Program-made: the position numbers and the translations under genes
Shown here: piece after piece, positions 8,849 through 17,439 of the stretch
Position numbering within the stretch: the first letter of the stretch is position 1
Layout: every line of letters starts with the position of its first letter
Source: Erythrobacter litoralis
GTDB lineage: Bacteria; Pseudomonadota; Alphaproteobacteria; Sphingomonadales; Sphingomonadaceae
Direction: 5' to 3'
DNA length: 64,000 nt
Assembly (NCBI RefSeq): GCF_001719165.1
Contig: NZ_CP017057.1
Span: 1,798,001 to 1,862,000, forward strand
The notes under the pieces: model-generated
Databases searched by the model: none
The model's input: the letters and a program-made list of their open reading frames with translations, nothing else
What the model was told of the DNA's origin: nothing

Positions 8849-10230
8849 CGCGCGCCCTCCGGCCAGAGGATCACCCGCACCGTCTGCAGCAGGATCACGA
8901 GATCGAGAAAGGGTGTGTAGTTCTTGGCGTAATAGAGATCGTATTCGAGCTTCTTGCGGCTGTCCTCGGTCGAGGCGCCGTAGGGATAATTGATCTGCGC
9001 CCACCCGGTGATGCCCGGCTTCACCATGTGGCGTTCGCCGTAGAAGGGGATCTGCTCCTGCAGGTCGTCGACGAATTGCGGGACTTCGGGACGCGGGCCG
9101 ACAAAGCTCATCTGGCCGGTCAGCACACTCCATGCCTGCGGCAGTTCATCGATCCTCACCTTGCGGATGAAGCGCCCCAGGCGAGTGATACGCGGATCGT
9201 TCTCCTCGGCCCATTTCGCGCCGTCCTTTTCCGCATCGGTGCGCATGCTGCGCAGCTTCACGATGCGGAACGTCTGGCCGTAAAGCCCGACCCGTTCCTG
9301 CCGGAAGAAGGCCGGGCCCTTGCTGTCGAGTTTCACCAGCACGGCAAACAGGGCGATGAGGGGGAAAGTGGCAAGGAGCAGGATCAGGCTCGCCACGATG
9401 TCGAACAGGCGCTTGACCGCGCTCGAGAGCAGGCGACCGCTCGAAAACCCGTCGGAGAAGATCAACCAGGACGGGTTCACCGTGTCGAGATCGACCCTGC
9501 CCGTCTCGCGCTCGAGGAAGCTGGAGAAATCGTTGACGTGGACGCCCTTCGTCTTGATCCGCAGCAGGTCGCCAAGCGGCAGCGCGTTGCGTCGTTCCTG
9601 CAGCGCGAGGACGACTTCGGACACGCCGAGATTCTCGACGAAGCGCCCCAGATCGTGAATCGCCTCGCGCGCGATGGCCTCTTCGACGACGCGCTCGGGC
9701 TCGCCCATGGCGATGTAGGAAACGATCGCAAAGCCGCTTTCGGGCCGCTCACCGAGGGCGCGCAGGCGCTGCGCGCGGTCGCCCGCGCCCAGCACCATCA
9801 CACGCCTGCGAAAGGCCGAGGAGCCGAGGAAGCTGTTCAGCAGCAGCCGATCCGCAACCAGCACCAGGATCGCGAAACCCATCGCGTAGAGCAAGGTCGA
9901 ACGCCAGAAAGTGCTTCCCGGCAGGATGAAGTCGATCGTCGCCAGCGCAATGATGCCAAGGCTGATCGCGACCAGCAGCCGCGCACCTGCGAACCGCAGC
10001 GAACGCAGCGCATTGGGCCCGTACACCCCGACCGAGATCATCGCCACCCACACCACGCTCGCAGTGGCGACCAGCGGCAGCCAGCGTTCGGCGAGCGGTC
10101 CCGGCTCCATCGCGATCTGCGCCGCCCGCAGCTGCCAAGCCATTTCGCTCGCCACCACCAGCAGCGCAAGATCCAGCAGGCCGAGCAGGATCACGGCATG
10201 CGGGATATAGTGCTTGAACAGGCGGATCAT
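8845..10230 (-). CDS. XrtA/PEP-CTERM system-associated sugar transferase (undecaprenyl-phosphate glycosyl-1-phosphate transferase type)
   Basis: 461 residues. Four or five N-terminal membrane helices come first, then a nucleotide-binding-like central part ([15 protein letters not shown]), one more membrane segment (about 295-320), and the C-terminal catalytic bacterial sugar transferase domain. That domain shows [33 protein letters not shown] and [15 protein letters not shown]. Such enzymes start exopolysaccharide repeat units by moving a sugar-1-phosphate from a nucleotide sugar to undecaprenyl phosphate at the inner membrane. It matches the family found beside XrtA genes and is the first gene of the prs operon. 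The other exopolysaccharide and xrtA genes are not in this window. Confidence 0.9.
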   Translation of the reverse strand: MIRLFKHYIPHAVILLGLLDLALLVVASEMAWQLRAAQIAMEPGPLAERWLPLVATASVVWVAMISVGVYGPNALRSLRFAGARLLVAISLGIIALATIDFILPGSTFWRSTLLYAMGFAILVLVADRLLLNSFLGSSAFRRRVMVLGAGDRAQRLRALGERPESGFAIVSYIAMGEPERVVEEAIAREAIHDLGRFVENLGVSEVVLALQERRNALPLGDLLRIKTKGVHVNDFSSFLERETGRVDLDTVNPSWLIFSDGFSSGRLLSSAVKRLFDIVASLILLLATFPLIALFAVLVKLDSKGPAFFRQERVGLYGQTFRIVKLRSMRTDAEKDGAKWAEENDPRITRLGRFIRKVRIDELPQAWSVLTGQMSFVGPRPEVPQFVDDLQEQIPFYGERHMVKPGITGWAQINYPYGASTEDSRKKLEYDLYYAKNYTPFLDLVILLQTVRVILWPEGAR

Positions 10231-10310
10231 GGGCTTGGCCAGTTTCGGTTGAAGGAGCGATCTCGGGTGGCGGGGTTGTGCGCCCCTCCCCTTCTAGGCC
10301 TCAGAGCTTA

Positions 10311-10331
10311 AGTGTCGGTAAACCTTACACT
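10311..10331. promoter_or_regulatory. Imperfect dyad upstream of the sugar transferase/prs operon
   Basis: AGTGT and ACACT flank a GGT-AA-ACC core, with one arm shifted by a base. It sits about 81 bp before the operon start and beyond the 3' end of the scfR-like gene. I see no sigma-54 type -24/-12 sequence here. A regulatory role is only suggested. Confidence 0.2.
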
Positions 10332-10396
10332 GCCCGCGCAAGCCCGCAGGACGCCTTGGCTGTGGCGGTTAACGAGCCGTCACCGCCCCGGGCCGT

Positions 10397-11734
10397 TCAC
10401 AATTGCTGCGCGCTTGCCAGCCGTGCGGTCGCGGGGGTCAGGCAATCGGCCCTGCCGCACCGTGGGCAGCCTCCGCCCAGCGGCACCGCGTCTTCAGGTG
10501 CGAGCGAGATGCCGCGTGCCTGCGCGAGTTCGCCGGCGAAGCGCGCCTCGACCCCCAGCACGATCGCGCGCCGGGCCGAACAGGCCGCGCCGTCGACCTC
10601 GACCGTGCGGGCGATGGTGAACCAGTGGCGCGGCGCCGCCTCACCCTCGCCGAAGGTGACGGTCTGGGTGAGCATCTGCCCCCGGCTCTCGAATGCGGCA
10701 TAAGGGACCCAGGCCGGCCAGCGCGCACCGGAAAGCGGGTAGACCGCCCCGCTCGCCCCCGCGGTGAAGCCGAGCATCCGTCCGGTGCGCCCGAAACGCG
10801 CGCTGAAGAAGGGCAGTCCGCGCTCGCTCACCCGCTGGAGCGTGGTGAGGCGCTGGGCGAGCTGGTCGAAACTGACGGCAAAGCGGCGCTGGAGCACGGC
10901 GAGGTCGTAGCCGGTCTGCTCGCAGGCGCGCAGGAAACGGCGATAGGGCATCAGGAGTGCGGCGGCGAGGTAATCGAGCACGTGATTGCGGAAGGCATTG
11001 CGCGCCTCGTCGCTCGACAGCTTCGCACCCGCGACCAGTTCCTCGATCCCGTCGCGCAGTTCGAGCGCGCCGACCTGCCGCGCGATCTGGAACCGCCGCG
11101 CTGCGCCGGGAAGCATCTCGGAAAGCTGCAATTGTCGCGCGTGCAGATCGAGCCGGTGGACCATGCCCGGCATCACCTCGGCGGGCAGGATGCGGACCGA
11201 CAGGCGGTGCAGTTCGCGCAGGCGCTCCGTCAGGCCCGCCGCCATGTCCCCCCGCGAGAGGCGCAGAGCGTCGGCGAGATCCTCTGCCGCGTGATCAAGA
11301 TCGGAAAAATGGTTCTGCCAGCGCTCGACCGCCTCGCGAGCGTCCCCTTCCGGGTCCTCGATCCGCGCGCCCGCCTCGCCCGCATTGTCGTACAGCCGCG
11401 CGAAGGCCGCGGCGGCCTGCGGCGCGGCGGCGAGGAATTCCTGCACCTCCTCGCGGTCGATGCCGAGATCGGCGAAACGCTTGTCGGAAAGGCGGCGCAC
11501 CAGTCCGTCGACCCCGCCGATCGCCTCGTCTTCACGCAGGGAACGGGGGTCGAAATCGAAACGTTCGATCACCTGCACCAGCACGCGCGCGGAAAGAGGG
11601 CGCTGGTTGCGCTCGATGAGGTTGAGATAGGAGGGCGAGATACCGAGCGCGGCGGCCATTGCCGCTTGCGTCAGGCCTTCGCGTTTTCGCAAACGACGCA
11701 GGGAGGGTCCGGCGAGGAGGGCACTGTCTGCCAT
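10397..11734 (-). CDS. ScfR-type short-chain acyl-CoA responsive transcriptional regulator (HTH-XRE, DUF2083/IrrE-like)
   Basis: 445 residues. An XRE-type helix-turn-helix covers about residues 12-65 (GLTQAAMAAALGISPSYLNLIERNQR). A long middle part follows, with an IrrE-like region (HRLDLHARQLQLSEML, and AFRNHVLDYLAAALLMPY). The C-terminus has a conserved tail with closely spaced cysteines (CPRCGRADC). This layout is that of the RamB/PccR/ScfR family, which regulates propionate and acetate assimilation in response to acyl-CoA. It is divergent from aceA across 171 bp containing a matching operator-like site, so control of isocitrate lyase, and probably of itself, is the natural inference. Confidence 0.88.
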   Translation of the reverse strand: MADSALLAGPSLRRLRKREGLTQAAMAAALGISPSYLNLIERNQRPLSARVLVQVIERFDFDPRSLREDEAIGGVDGLVRRLSDKRFADLGIDREEVQEFLAAAPQAAAAFARLYDNAGEAGARIEDPEGDAREAVERWQNHFSDLDHAAEDLADALRLSRGDMAAGLTERLRELHRLSVRILPAEVMPGMVHRLDLHARQLQLSEMLPGAARRFQIARQVGALELRDGIEELVAGAKLSSDEARNAFRNHVLDYLAAALLMPYRRFLRACEQTGYDLAVLQRRFAVSFDQLAQRLTTLQRVSERGLPFFSARFGRTGRMLGFTAGASGAVYPLSGARWPAWVPYAAFESRGQMLTQTVTFGEGEAAPRHWFTIARTVEVDGAACSARRAIVLGVEARFAGELAQARGISLAPEDAVPLGGGCPRCGRADCLTPATARLASAQQL

Positions 11735-11757
11735 GAGGAGTTTCCAGATCGGTTAAT

Positions 11758-11777
11758 TTTGTAAATCTCTTTACACT
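11758..11777. promoter_or_regulatory. Candidate ScfR/RamB-type operator between the regulator gene and aceA
   Basis: TTTGTAAA-TCTC-TTTACACT, which also contains the inverted repeat TGTAAA-N4-TTTACA (11760-11775). It is 24 bp from the regulator start and 129 bp from the aceA start. Related regulators are described as binding TTTGCAAA-like boxes with a 4-bp spacing, so the first box differs by one base. The AT-rich island is unusual for this GC-rich window. Confidence 0.5.
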
Positions 11778-11905
11778 ATTACACCGATTTTTCCGCAAAT
11801 CACCCCATACAGACAAGAAATTCTGTAATTTTTCCTGTCATGCTGCATCGCAGCGCGCCACATGCAGCTCATCCACTCCCCAGGACACGAAGGAGATCAA
11901 GAGCC

Positions 11906-13501
11906 ATGACCTATCAGGATACCATCGCCCACATGCGGAACGTGGTCAGCGCGAACGGCAGCTGGACCGGGATCGACCCCGAAAGCGCCGCGCGCATGGT
12001 CATCCAGAACCGCTTCCGCACCGGCCTCGACATCGCGAAATACACCGCGAAGATCATGCGCGAGGACATGGAAGCGTATGACGCCGATCCTTCGCAGTAC
12101 ACCCAGTCGCTCGGCTGCTGGCACGGTTTCATCGGCCAGCAGAAGATGATCTCCATCAAGAAGCATTTCGGTTCGACCAAGCGCCGCTATCTCTACCTTT
12201 CCGGGTGGATGGTCGCCGCACTGCGCAGCGAATTCGGCCCGCTGCCCGACCAGTCGATGCACGAAAAGACCTCGGTCCCCAGCCTCATCGGCGAACTCTA
12301 CACCTTCCTCAAGCAGGCCGATGCGCGCGAACTCGGCATGATGTTCCGCGCTCTCGACGAGGCCCGCGAGGCGGGTGACGAGGTCAAGGCCCGCGAGATC
12401 CAGAAGAGCGTCGACAATTACGAAACCCACGTCGTGCCTATCATCGCCGACATCGATGCGGGGTTCGGCAATGCCGAGGCGACCTATCTCCTCGCCAAGA
12501 AGATGATCGAGGCGGGCGCCTGCGCGCTCCAGATCGAGAACCAGGTGTCCGACGAAAAGCAGTGCGGCCACCAGGACGGCAAGGTGACGGTCCCGCACGA
12601 GGACTTCATCGCCAAGATCCGCGCCTGCCGCCACGCCTTCCTCGAACTCGGCATCGATGACGGCATCATCGTCGCGCGCACCGATTCGCTCGGCGCAGGC
12701 CTGACGAAGCAGATCGCCTATTCGAAGGAGCCGGGCGATCTCGGCGACCAGTACAACAGCTTCCTCGACGCCGAGGAAGTCGATCCGGCCAACATCACCA
12801 ACGGGCAGGTCTTCATCAGCCGCGACGGCAAGCTCATGGCTCCCAAGCGCCTTCCGTCGAACCTTTACCAGTTCCGTTCCGGGACCGGCGTCGACCGCGT
12901 CGTGCTCGACTGCATCACCTCGCTCCAGAACGGCGCGGACCTGCTGTGGATCGAAACCGAAAAGCCGCACGTCGAACAGATCGCGAGCATGGTCGACAAG
13001 ATCCGCGAGACTGTTCCGAACGCAAAGCTGGTCTACAACAATTCGCCCAGCTTCAACTGGACGCTGAACTTCCGCCAGCAAGTCTTTGATGCATGGGTCG
13101 AAGCCGGCAAGGACGTGTCCGCTTATGACCGCACGCGCCTGATGAGCGTCGACTATGACGGCACCGATCTCGCCGCCGAGGCCGATGCGAAGATCCGCAG
13201 CTTCCAGGCCGATGCGGCCAAGCGGGCGGGCATCTTCCACCACCTCATCACGCTTCCGACCTATCACACCGCGGCGCTTTCGACCGACAACCTCGCGCGC
13301 GAATATTTCGGCGAGGAAGCCATGCTCGGCTACGTCAAGAACGTGCAGCGCAAGGAAATTCGCGAAGGCATCGCCTGCGTGAAGCACCAGAACATGGCGG
13401 GTTCCGACATCGGCGACGATCACAAGGAATATTTCGCCGGCGAAGCGGCCCTCAAGGCGGGCGGCAAGGACAACACCATGAACCAGTTCGAGGCTGCATG
13501 A
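11906..13501 (+). CDS. aceA: Isocitrate lyase (531-residue Pseudomonas-like class)
   Basis: Isocitrate lyase splits isocitrate to glyoxylate and succinate, the entry step of the glyoxylate shunt used for growth on acetate and fatty acids. The protein is 531 residues with the active-site loop KQCGH at residues 218-222. The class of about 430 residues has KKCGH at this point, while the longer Pseudomonas type has KQCGH. The chosen ATG at 11906 follows AAGGAG with good spacing; an upstream in-frame ATG at 11840 lacks support. Malate synthase is not in the window. The divergent ScfR-type regulator and its candidate operator suggest induction on short-chain acyl-CoA. Confidence 0.96.
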   Translation: MTYQDTIAHMRNVVSANGSWTGIDPESAARMVIQNRFRTGLDIAKYTAKIMREDMEAYDADPSQYTQSLGCWHGFIGQQKMISIKKHFGSTKRRYLYLSGWMVAALRSEFGPLPDQSMHEKTSVPSLIGELYTFLKQADARELGMMFRALDEAREAGDEVKAREIQKSVDNYETHVVPIIADIDAGFGNAEATYLLAKKMIEAGACALQIENQVSDEKQCGHQDGKVTVPHEDFIAKIRACRHAFLELGIDDGIIVARTDSLGAGLTKQIAYSKEPGDLGDQYNSFLDAEEVDPANITNGQVFISRDGKLMAPKRLPSNLYQFRSGTGVDRVVLDCITSLQNGADLLWIETEKPHVEQIASMVDKIRETVPNAKLVYNNSPSFNWTLNFRQQVFDAWVEAGKDVSAYDRTRLMSVDYDGTDLAAEADAKIRSFQADAAKRAGIFHHLITLPTYHTAALSTDNLAREYFGEEAMLGYVKNVQRKEIREGIACVKHQNMAGSDIGDDHKEYFAGEAALKAGGKDNTMNQFEAA

Positions 13502-13509
13502 ACCGGTCC

Positions 13510-13552
13510 CCGCATCCCGTGAGGCGGTTGCAACTGCCCTTGCGGGATGCGG
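13510..13552 (+). other. Strong stem-loop between aceA and the downstream small gene
   Basis: Perfect 10-bp arms CCGCATCCCG (13510-13519) and CGGGATGCGG (13543-13552). The loop can itself fold around GGTTGCAACT. No T-tract follows, so an mRNA-stabilising or attenuating hairpin is more likely than a simple terminator. Confidence 0.5.
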
Positions 13553-13625
13553 CCTCAGGTTGCATGTGTGTCTGCATGAACGACGCATCCGCCAGTGCGT
13601 CCCATGCCGGACAGGGAGAGATTCG

Positions 13626-13826
13626 ATGAGCGATACCGAAACCACCAACACCGACGCCCCGAAAAGCGAACCGGGCCGTGCCCGCGCGCTCCTTTCGACC
13701 GCCGACATGAAGCTGCTTCGCCGCGCGCTCGAAAGCCACGCCCGCACGACCGAGGACCGCGAGGAACTCGCCAAGATCAACGCGCTGCACCACCGGCTGG
13801 GTACCTACGTGCCCTCCACGCAGTAG
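13626..13826 (+). CDS. Small hypothetical protein downstream of aceA
   Basis: 66 residues starting at ATG 13626, preceded by AGGGAGAG. An upstream ATG at 13560 would add a Cys/Arg-rich stretch that looks non-coding. The protein is polar and helical. A Ser/Thr/Pro-rich start is followed by LSTADMKLLRRALESHARTT and a second helix with KINALHHRLGTY. It has no signal peptide or membrane segment. It lies 124 bp after aceA behind a strong hairpin and just before a terminator, so it probably shares the aceA transcript. I do not recognise a function. The placement suggests a small partner or regulator in glyoxylate metabolism, which is inference only. Confidence 0.75.
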   Translation: MSDTETTNTDAPKSEPGRARALLSTADMKLLRRALESHARTTEDREELAKINALHHRLGTYVPSTQ

Positions 13827-13866
13827 GCGCGGCCCCCTTCACCAGTTCTCCTGGGGAGGAGAAGAC

Positions 13867-13917
13867 GGCCGTCGGATGCGGGGCTCGCCCCAAGTCCGGC
13901 GGCCGTTACGTTTTTTT
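13867..13917 (+). terminator. Rho-independent terminator after the aceA operon
   Basis: The arms GGCCGTCGGA and TCCGGCGGCC pair with one G-U. The loop contains a GGGG-CTC-CCCC mini-hairpin, and GTTACG plus a run of seven Ts follows. Confidence 0.8.
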
Positions 13918-14038
13918 GCCCTACCGCTTCGCTGCTTGAGGGCGTGCTGCCCTACCGCTTCGCTGCCTGAGGGCGTGCTGCCCGACCGCTTCGCTGCCTG
14001 AGGGCGTGCTGCCCGACCGCTTCGCTGCCTTAGGGCGG
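13918..14038. repeat. Four tandem copies of a 31-bp repeat
   Basis: The unit begins GCCCTACCGCTTCGCTGCTT and ends GAGGGCGTGCT. Copies start at 13918, 13949, 13980 and 14011; the last is shortened and diverged. Units 3 and 4 have GCCCGACC for GCCCTACC. Each unit ends in self-complementary GCCC/GGGC blocks, so hairpins can form within a unit (GCCCT-AGGGC) and across unit borders (GGGC-GTGCT-GCCC). The array fills the gap between two convergent genes, directly after a terminator T-tract. A single further copy lies at 32121-32147. Confidence 0.9.
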
Positions 14039-14041
14039 TTC

Positions 14042-15364
14042 TTACCCGCCCTTCTTCCCCAGCAGATCGAGCGTCGCCGCGGTCATCGCCTCGGTCGCGG
14101 TCGCTATGACCACCGGAGCGTCGGGTGCCCAGAAAGGAGAATGGAGGCTGACAAGTTCGACCTCACCGCGCTGGGCGGCCTCGAACCGCTCCTGCGGCAC
14201 GCCTCCGACCCAGAAGATGAGCGATTCGATGTTGTCCGGATCGGCCCTGTAGAACTGGCCGAAATCCTCGCCGCCCATGACGCTCGGCACCTCGAACACG
14301 CGTTCGGGAAAGCGTTCCTTCAGCACCGCCATCACCTCCTCGGTGAATTCGGGCGTGTTGTAGGTCGAAGGCGTATAGGGCTCCTCCACCTCGACCACCG
14401 GTAGCAGTTCCTCTGGCAGGCCCGCCGCGAGCGCTTCGGCCCGGGCGATGCGGCGGATGCCGGCAAGCAGCGCGGCGCGCGTCTCGTCGCCATAGGAGCG
14501 CACCGTCAGCTGCAGCTTGGCGCTGTCGGGGATGATGTTATGCTTGGTCCCGGCAAGGAAGCTTCCCACCGTCACCACCGCAGAATCGAGCGGGTTCGTC
14601 TCGCGGCTCACCAACGTCTGGAGCCGCGTGACGATGTTCGCCGCGATGACGATCGGATCCTTGGTCGTGTGCGGATAGGCCCCGTGCCCGCCCACGCCCT
14701 TCACCGTGATGTCGACGCTGTCCACGTTCGCCAGCGCATAGCCCTTGGAATAGCCGATCATTCCGGCAGGCGCCTGCGCCGCATCGTGGAAGCCGAGAAT
14801 ATAATCGGGCTTGGGAAACCGTTCGAACAGCCCGTCTTCCAGCATGGCGAGCGCGCCGAGGCCCAGTTCTTCGGCGGGCTGAAGGATCATGACGAGCGTG
14901 CCCGACCATTCGTCGCGCCTCTCCGCCATCAGCTGCGCCGTGCCTATCCAGGCGGCCATGTGCGTATCGTGGCCGCAGGCATGCATGATCCCGCTTTCCA
15001 CCCCGCTCGCCGGCGTGCCCCGCGCCTTGGAGGCAAAGGGCAATCCGGTCTGTTCGGTCACGGGCAGCGCGTCCATGTCGGCGCGCAGCATGACGACCGG
15101 CCCCTCCCCGTTCTTCATGACTGCGACGACGCCGGTCTTCCCGACGCCCTCGGTCACCTCGAAGCCGAGTTCGCGGGCACGCGCGGCGAGCTTCTTAGCG
15201 GTCTCGAATTCCTGGAAGGAAAGCTCCGGATTTTCGTGGAGGTCGCGGTACAGCTCGACGAGGCCCGGCATGTCCTCGTTAACCGCATCGCGCAGTTCGT
15301 CGGCCTTGGCAGGTCCCGCCATCGCAACGGCCAGCGCGGCGCCGGCCATCAGGTGCTTCATCAT
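14042..15364 (-). CDS. Exported M20-family amidohydrolase (hippurate/N-acyl-amino-acid hydrolase type)
   Basis: 440 residues with a signal peptide (MMKHLMAGAALAVAMAGPAKA). The di-metal M20 motifs are HACGHDTHMAA, with the metal-binding His/Asp, and PAEELGLGA, with the catalytic Glu. GVGGHGAYPH in the lid/dimerisation domain and VMGGEDFGQF near the C-terminus complete the set. The family cleaves acyl groups from amino acids or related amides; the signal peptide puts this one in the periplasm. Two ATGs stand in tandem (15364 and 15361) behind GGGGAGAG. It is alone on its strand, between the repeat array and the SLC13 permease gene 91 bp upstream. The substrate is not known. Confidence 0.9.
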   Translation of the reverse strand: MMKHLMAGAALAVAMAGPAKADELRDAVNEDMPGLVELYRDLHENPELSFQEFETAKKLAARARELGFEVTEGVGKTGVVAVMKNGEGPVVMLRADMDALPVTEQTGLPFASKARGTPASGVESGIMHACGHDTHMAAWIGTAQLMAERRDEWSGTLVMILQPAEELGLGALAMLEDGLFERFPKPDYILGFHDAAQAPAGMIGYSKGYALANVDSVDITVKGVGGHGAYPHTTKDPIVIAANIVTRLQTLVSRETNPLDSAVVTVGSFLAGTKHNIIPDSAKLQLTVRSYGDETRAALLAGIRRIARAEALAAGLPEELLPVVEVEEPYTPSTYNTPEFTEEVMAVLKERFPERVFEVPSVMGGEDFGQFYRADPDNIESLIFWVGGVPQERFEAAQRGEVELVSLHSPFWAPDAPVVIATATEAMTAATLDLLGKKGG

Positions 15365-15455
15365 CGTCGTCTCTCCCCGTTCGTTTCACCGGCCTGGCGC
15401 CGGATCGTCTGAGCCGCGATCTTACACAGGCCACTGCCTGAGGAAAGCCGCCCTC

Positions 15456-17297
15456 TCATCCGAGCCCGTAGAAGATCACCAGCAGGATCGAGAGCGTCGT
15501 CACCATCAACGCAACCAGCGGAACGCCCGTGCGGATATAGTCCGAAAACTCGTAGGAGCCTTCCGCCATGATTAGCATGTTGGTCTGGTAGGCGATCGGC
15601 GTTGCGTAGCACAGATTGCAGCCGAACAGCACGGCAAGGATCAGCGGCTCGGGCGGCAGGCCAAGCTGCGTCGCGATGGAAAAGGCGATAGGCGTCCCGA
15701 CGGTCGCCGCGGTCGCGTTCGAGGCGAAATTGGTGAGCAAAGTGACGAACACCATGATCGCGGCCAGCACCAGCGCGGGAGGCAGGAAGGCAAGTCCGAG
15801 CGAAAGCGTCTCGCCAAGCCATGCCGCAGCGCCGCTTTCAAGGATGATCCGCCCGATCGCGATGCTGGCCGCAACCAGCACGATGACCTTGGCCGACAGC
15901 GCCCGGCCCACGCGGTCGAACTTGACGCATCCGGTGACGAACATCGCGATCGCCCCCATCAGCGCCGAAATCGCGATCGGCAGCTTGAGCATGGTGAAGC
16001 CACCGGCCCCGATCCACGGTATTCCGATCGACGCGGTCGCGATCGCGGCGCCCATTATCACGCCCGAGAGGACCGCCTTCGATCGGCGCGGCATTTCGCG
16101 TGCGCCTTCGAGCAGGAGCAGGCTGTCATTGCGGGCGAAATTCTGAAGATCGTCTTCAAGCCCCATGACGAGCAGCACGTCGCCTTCGCGCATGCGCAGA
16201 TCACCGCCTTCGGAATACTTGTCCTTCTCGCCCACGCCGAGGCGTTGGGGGCGGTGAATGCCGAGCACCGCGACCGAATAGAGATCGGCGATCCCTGATG
16301 AAGGAAGGGTACGGGTGATGAGCCGCGAATCCGCCGTGACCGTCATCTCGACTGCGATGATGTCCTTGCCTTCGGCCCGGCTGGTGCGGCGGATGCGATC
16401 GAGCACCCAGGACGGCGCAAGTTCCCCCTTGAGCACGCGGGTCGCGTCCTCAAGCGCTTCGTGCGTCCCGGAAATGTGCAGACGCTGTTGTGGCTGCAGC
16501 GTCCCCGTAGGCGGATTGTGGAAGGAGATGCCGTCCGGCAGTTTTTCTCTTACCGTCTCCATGTCGGTGCCCGACAGCACGCTGTCCACACCGACACGCA
16601 AACGGGTGTGAAACATCCGGCGGGTGGCATCCACTTCGACGCTGTTGTCGCCGAGCAGGCGCGGCATGACGAGCCAGAGATAGGGCACGGCGACGAGCGC
16701 TGCGATGAGCACGATCGGTGTGAAGTGGAACACGCCCATCTCGCGCATGCCGAGATCCATCGCGATCGAGGTCACGAGAATGTTGGTCGAAGTGCCGATG
16801 GTCGTCGCCATTCCGCCGATCAGCACCGCCGCGTTGAGCGGGATGAGAGTCTTGGAAGCCGGCATCGCCCCCTTGGCGGCGAGGGAGACGAAGATCGGCA
16901 GCAGAAGAACCAGAACGGGAGTGTCGTTGACCGCCATCGACAGGAAGAGAGCGATCAGCAGCGAAACCAGAAGGCCAATCTGCAGGTTGAACCGGAACAC
17001 CTCTTCGAGCAGGCGCGCGGCAGGATCGAGGGCGCCGGTCACGACAAGCCCGCGCCCCATGATCATCAGCGAACAGATCGTGATCAGCGCGTAATGGCCA
17101 AAGCCGCCGAAAGCGAGTTCGAAGCCGTCGGTCGGCCGTGTCCCCTCGAGCGGGAAGAAATAGAGGCCCACCGCGATGACCGCTATGGTCATCAGACTGA
17201 CGATCTCGACCGACAGTCTTCCGCGCGCGAATGCGACGAACATTGCGACCGTGACCGCCATCGCCGCCATGGCGTGATATGATGGAAGCGAAAGCAT
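15456..17297 (-). CDS. SLC13/DASS family permease with central TrkA-C domains
   Basis: 613 residues. Two membrane halves of about five or six helices flank a soluble centre (about residues 215-405) that looks like two TrkA-C/RCK_C domains. The substrate loops of this family are visible: AVNDTPVLVLLLPI and GGMATTIGTSTNILV in the first half, and TNFASNATAATVGTPIA in the second. Proteins of this type carry sulfate, dicarboxylates or other anions with Na+ across the inner membrane; the substrate cannot be chosen from sequence. The start follows GAGGGG. It is divergent from the aldehyde dehydrogenase gene, separated by 142 bp. Confidence 0.9.
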   Translation of the reverse strand: MLSLPSYHAMAAMAVTVAMFVAFARGRLSVEIVSLMTIAVIAVGLYFFPLEGTRPTDGFELAFGGFGHYALITICSLMIMGRGLVVTGALDPAARLLEEVFRFNLQIGLLVSLLIALFLSMAVNDTPVLVLLLPIFVSLAAKGAMPASKTLIPLNAAVLIGGMATTIGTSTNILVTSIAMDLGMREMGVFHFTPIVLIAALVAVPYLWLVMPRLLGDNSVEVDATRRMFHTRLRVGVDSVLSGTDMETVREKLPDGISFHNPPTGTLQPQQRLHISGTHEALEDATRVLKGELAPSWVLDRIRRTSRAEGKDIIAVEMTVTADSRLITRTLPSSGIADLYSVAVLGIHRPQRLGVGEKDKYSEGGDLRMREGDVLLVMGLEDDLQNFARNDSLLLLEGAREMPRRSKAVLSGVIMGAAIATASIGIPWIGAGGFTMLKLPIAISALMGAIAMFVTGCVKFDRVGRALSAKVIVLVAASIAIGRIILESGAAAWLGETLSLGLAFLPPALVLAAIMVFVTLLTNFASNATAATVGTPIAFSIATQLGLPPEPLILAVLFGCNLCYATPIAYQTNMLIMAEGSYEFSDYIRTGVPLVALMVTTLSILLVIFYGLG

Positions 17298-17439
17298 CGG
17301 ACCCCTCTCAAGCCTCGCGATGTTTCAAACGGGGCAGAGAAGATCAAGCGAAATTGCAGCGCGGCAGGAAGTGGAACGGCGCGGCTTTCCCATCCGTTAA
17401 AGGGGCAAACCCTCAGCAAACACCATCCGGAGTCCCGCC

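Noticed and set aside
10231..10396. Sigma-54 promoter for the prs operon
   Set aside because: No GG-N10-GC pair in a TGGCAC-N5-TTGC context on the minus strand.
13918..14038. CRISPR array
   Set aside because: The repeats are head to tail without variable spacers and no cas gene is near.
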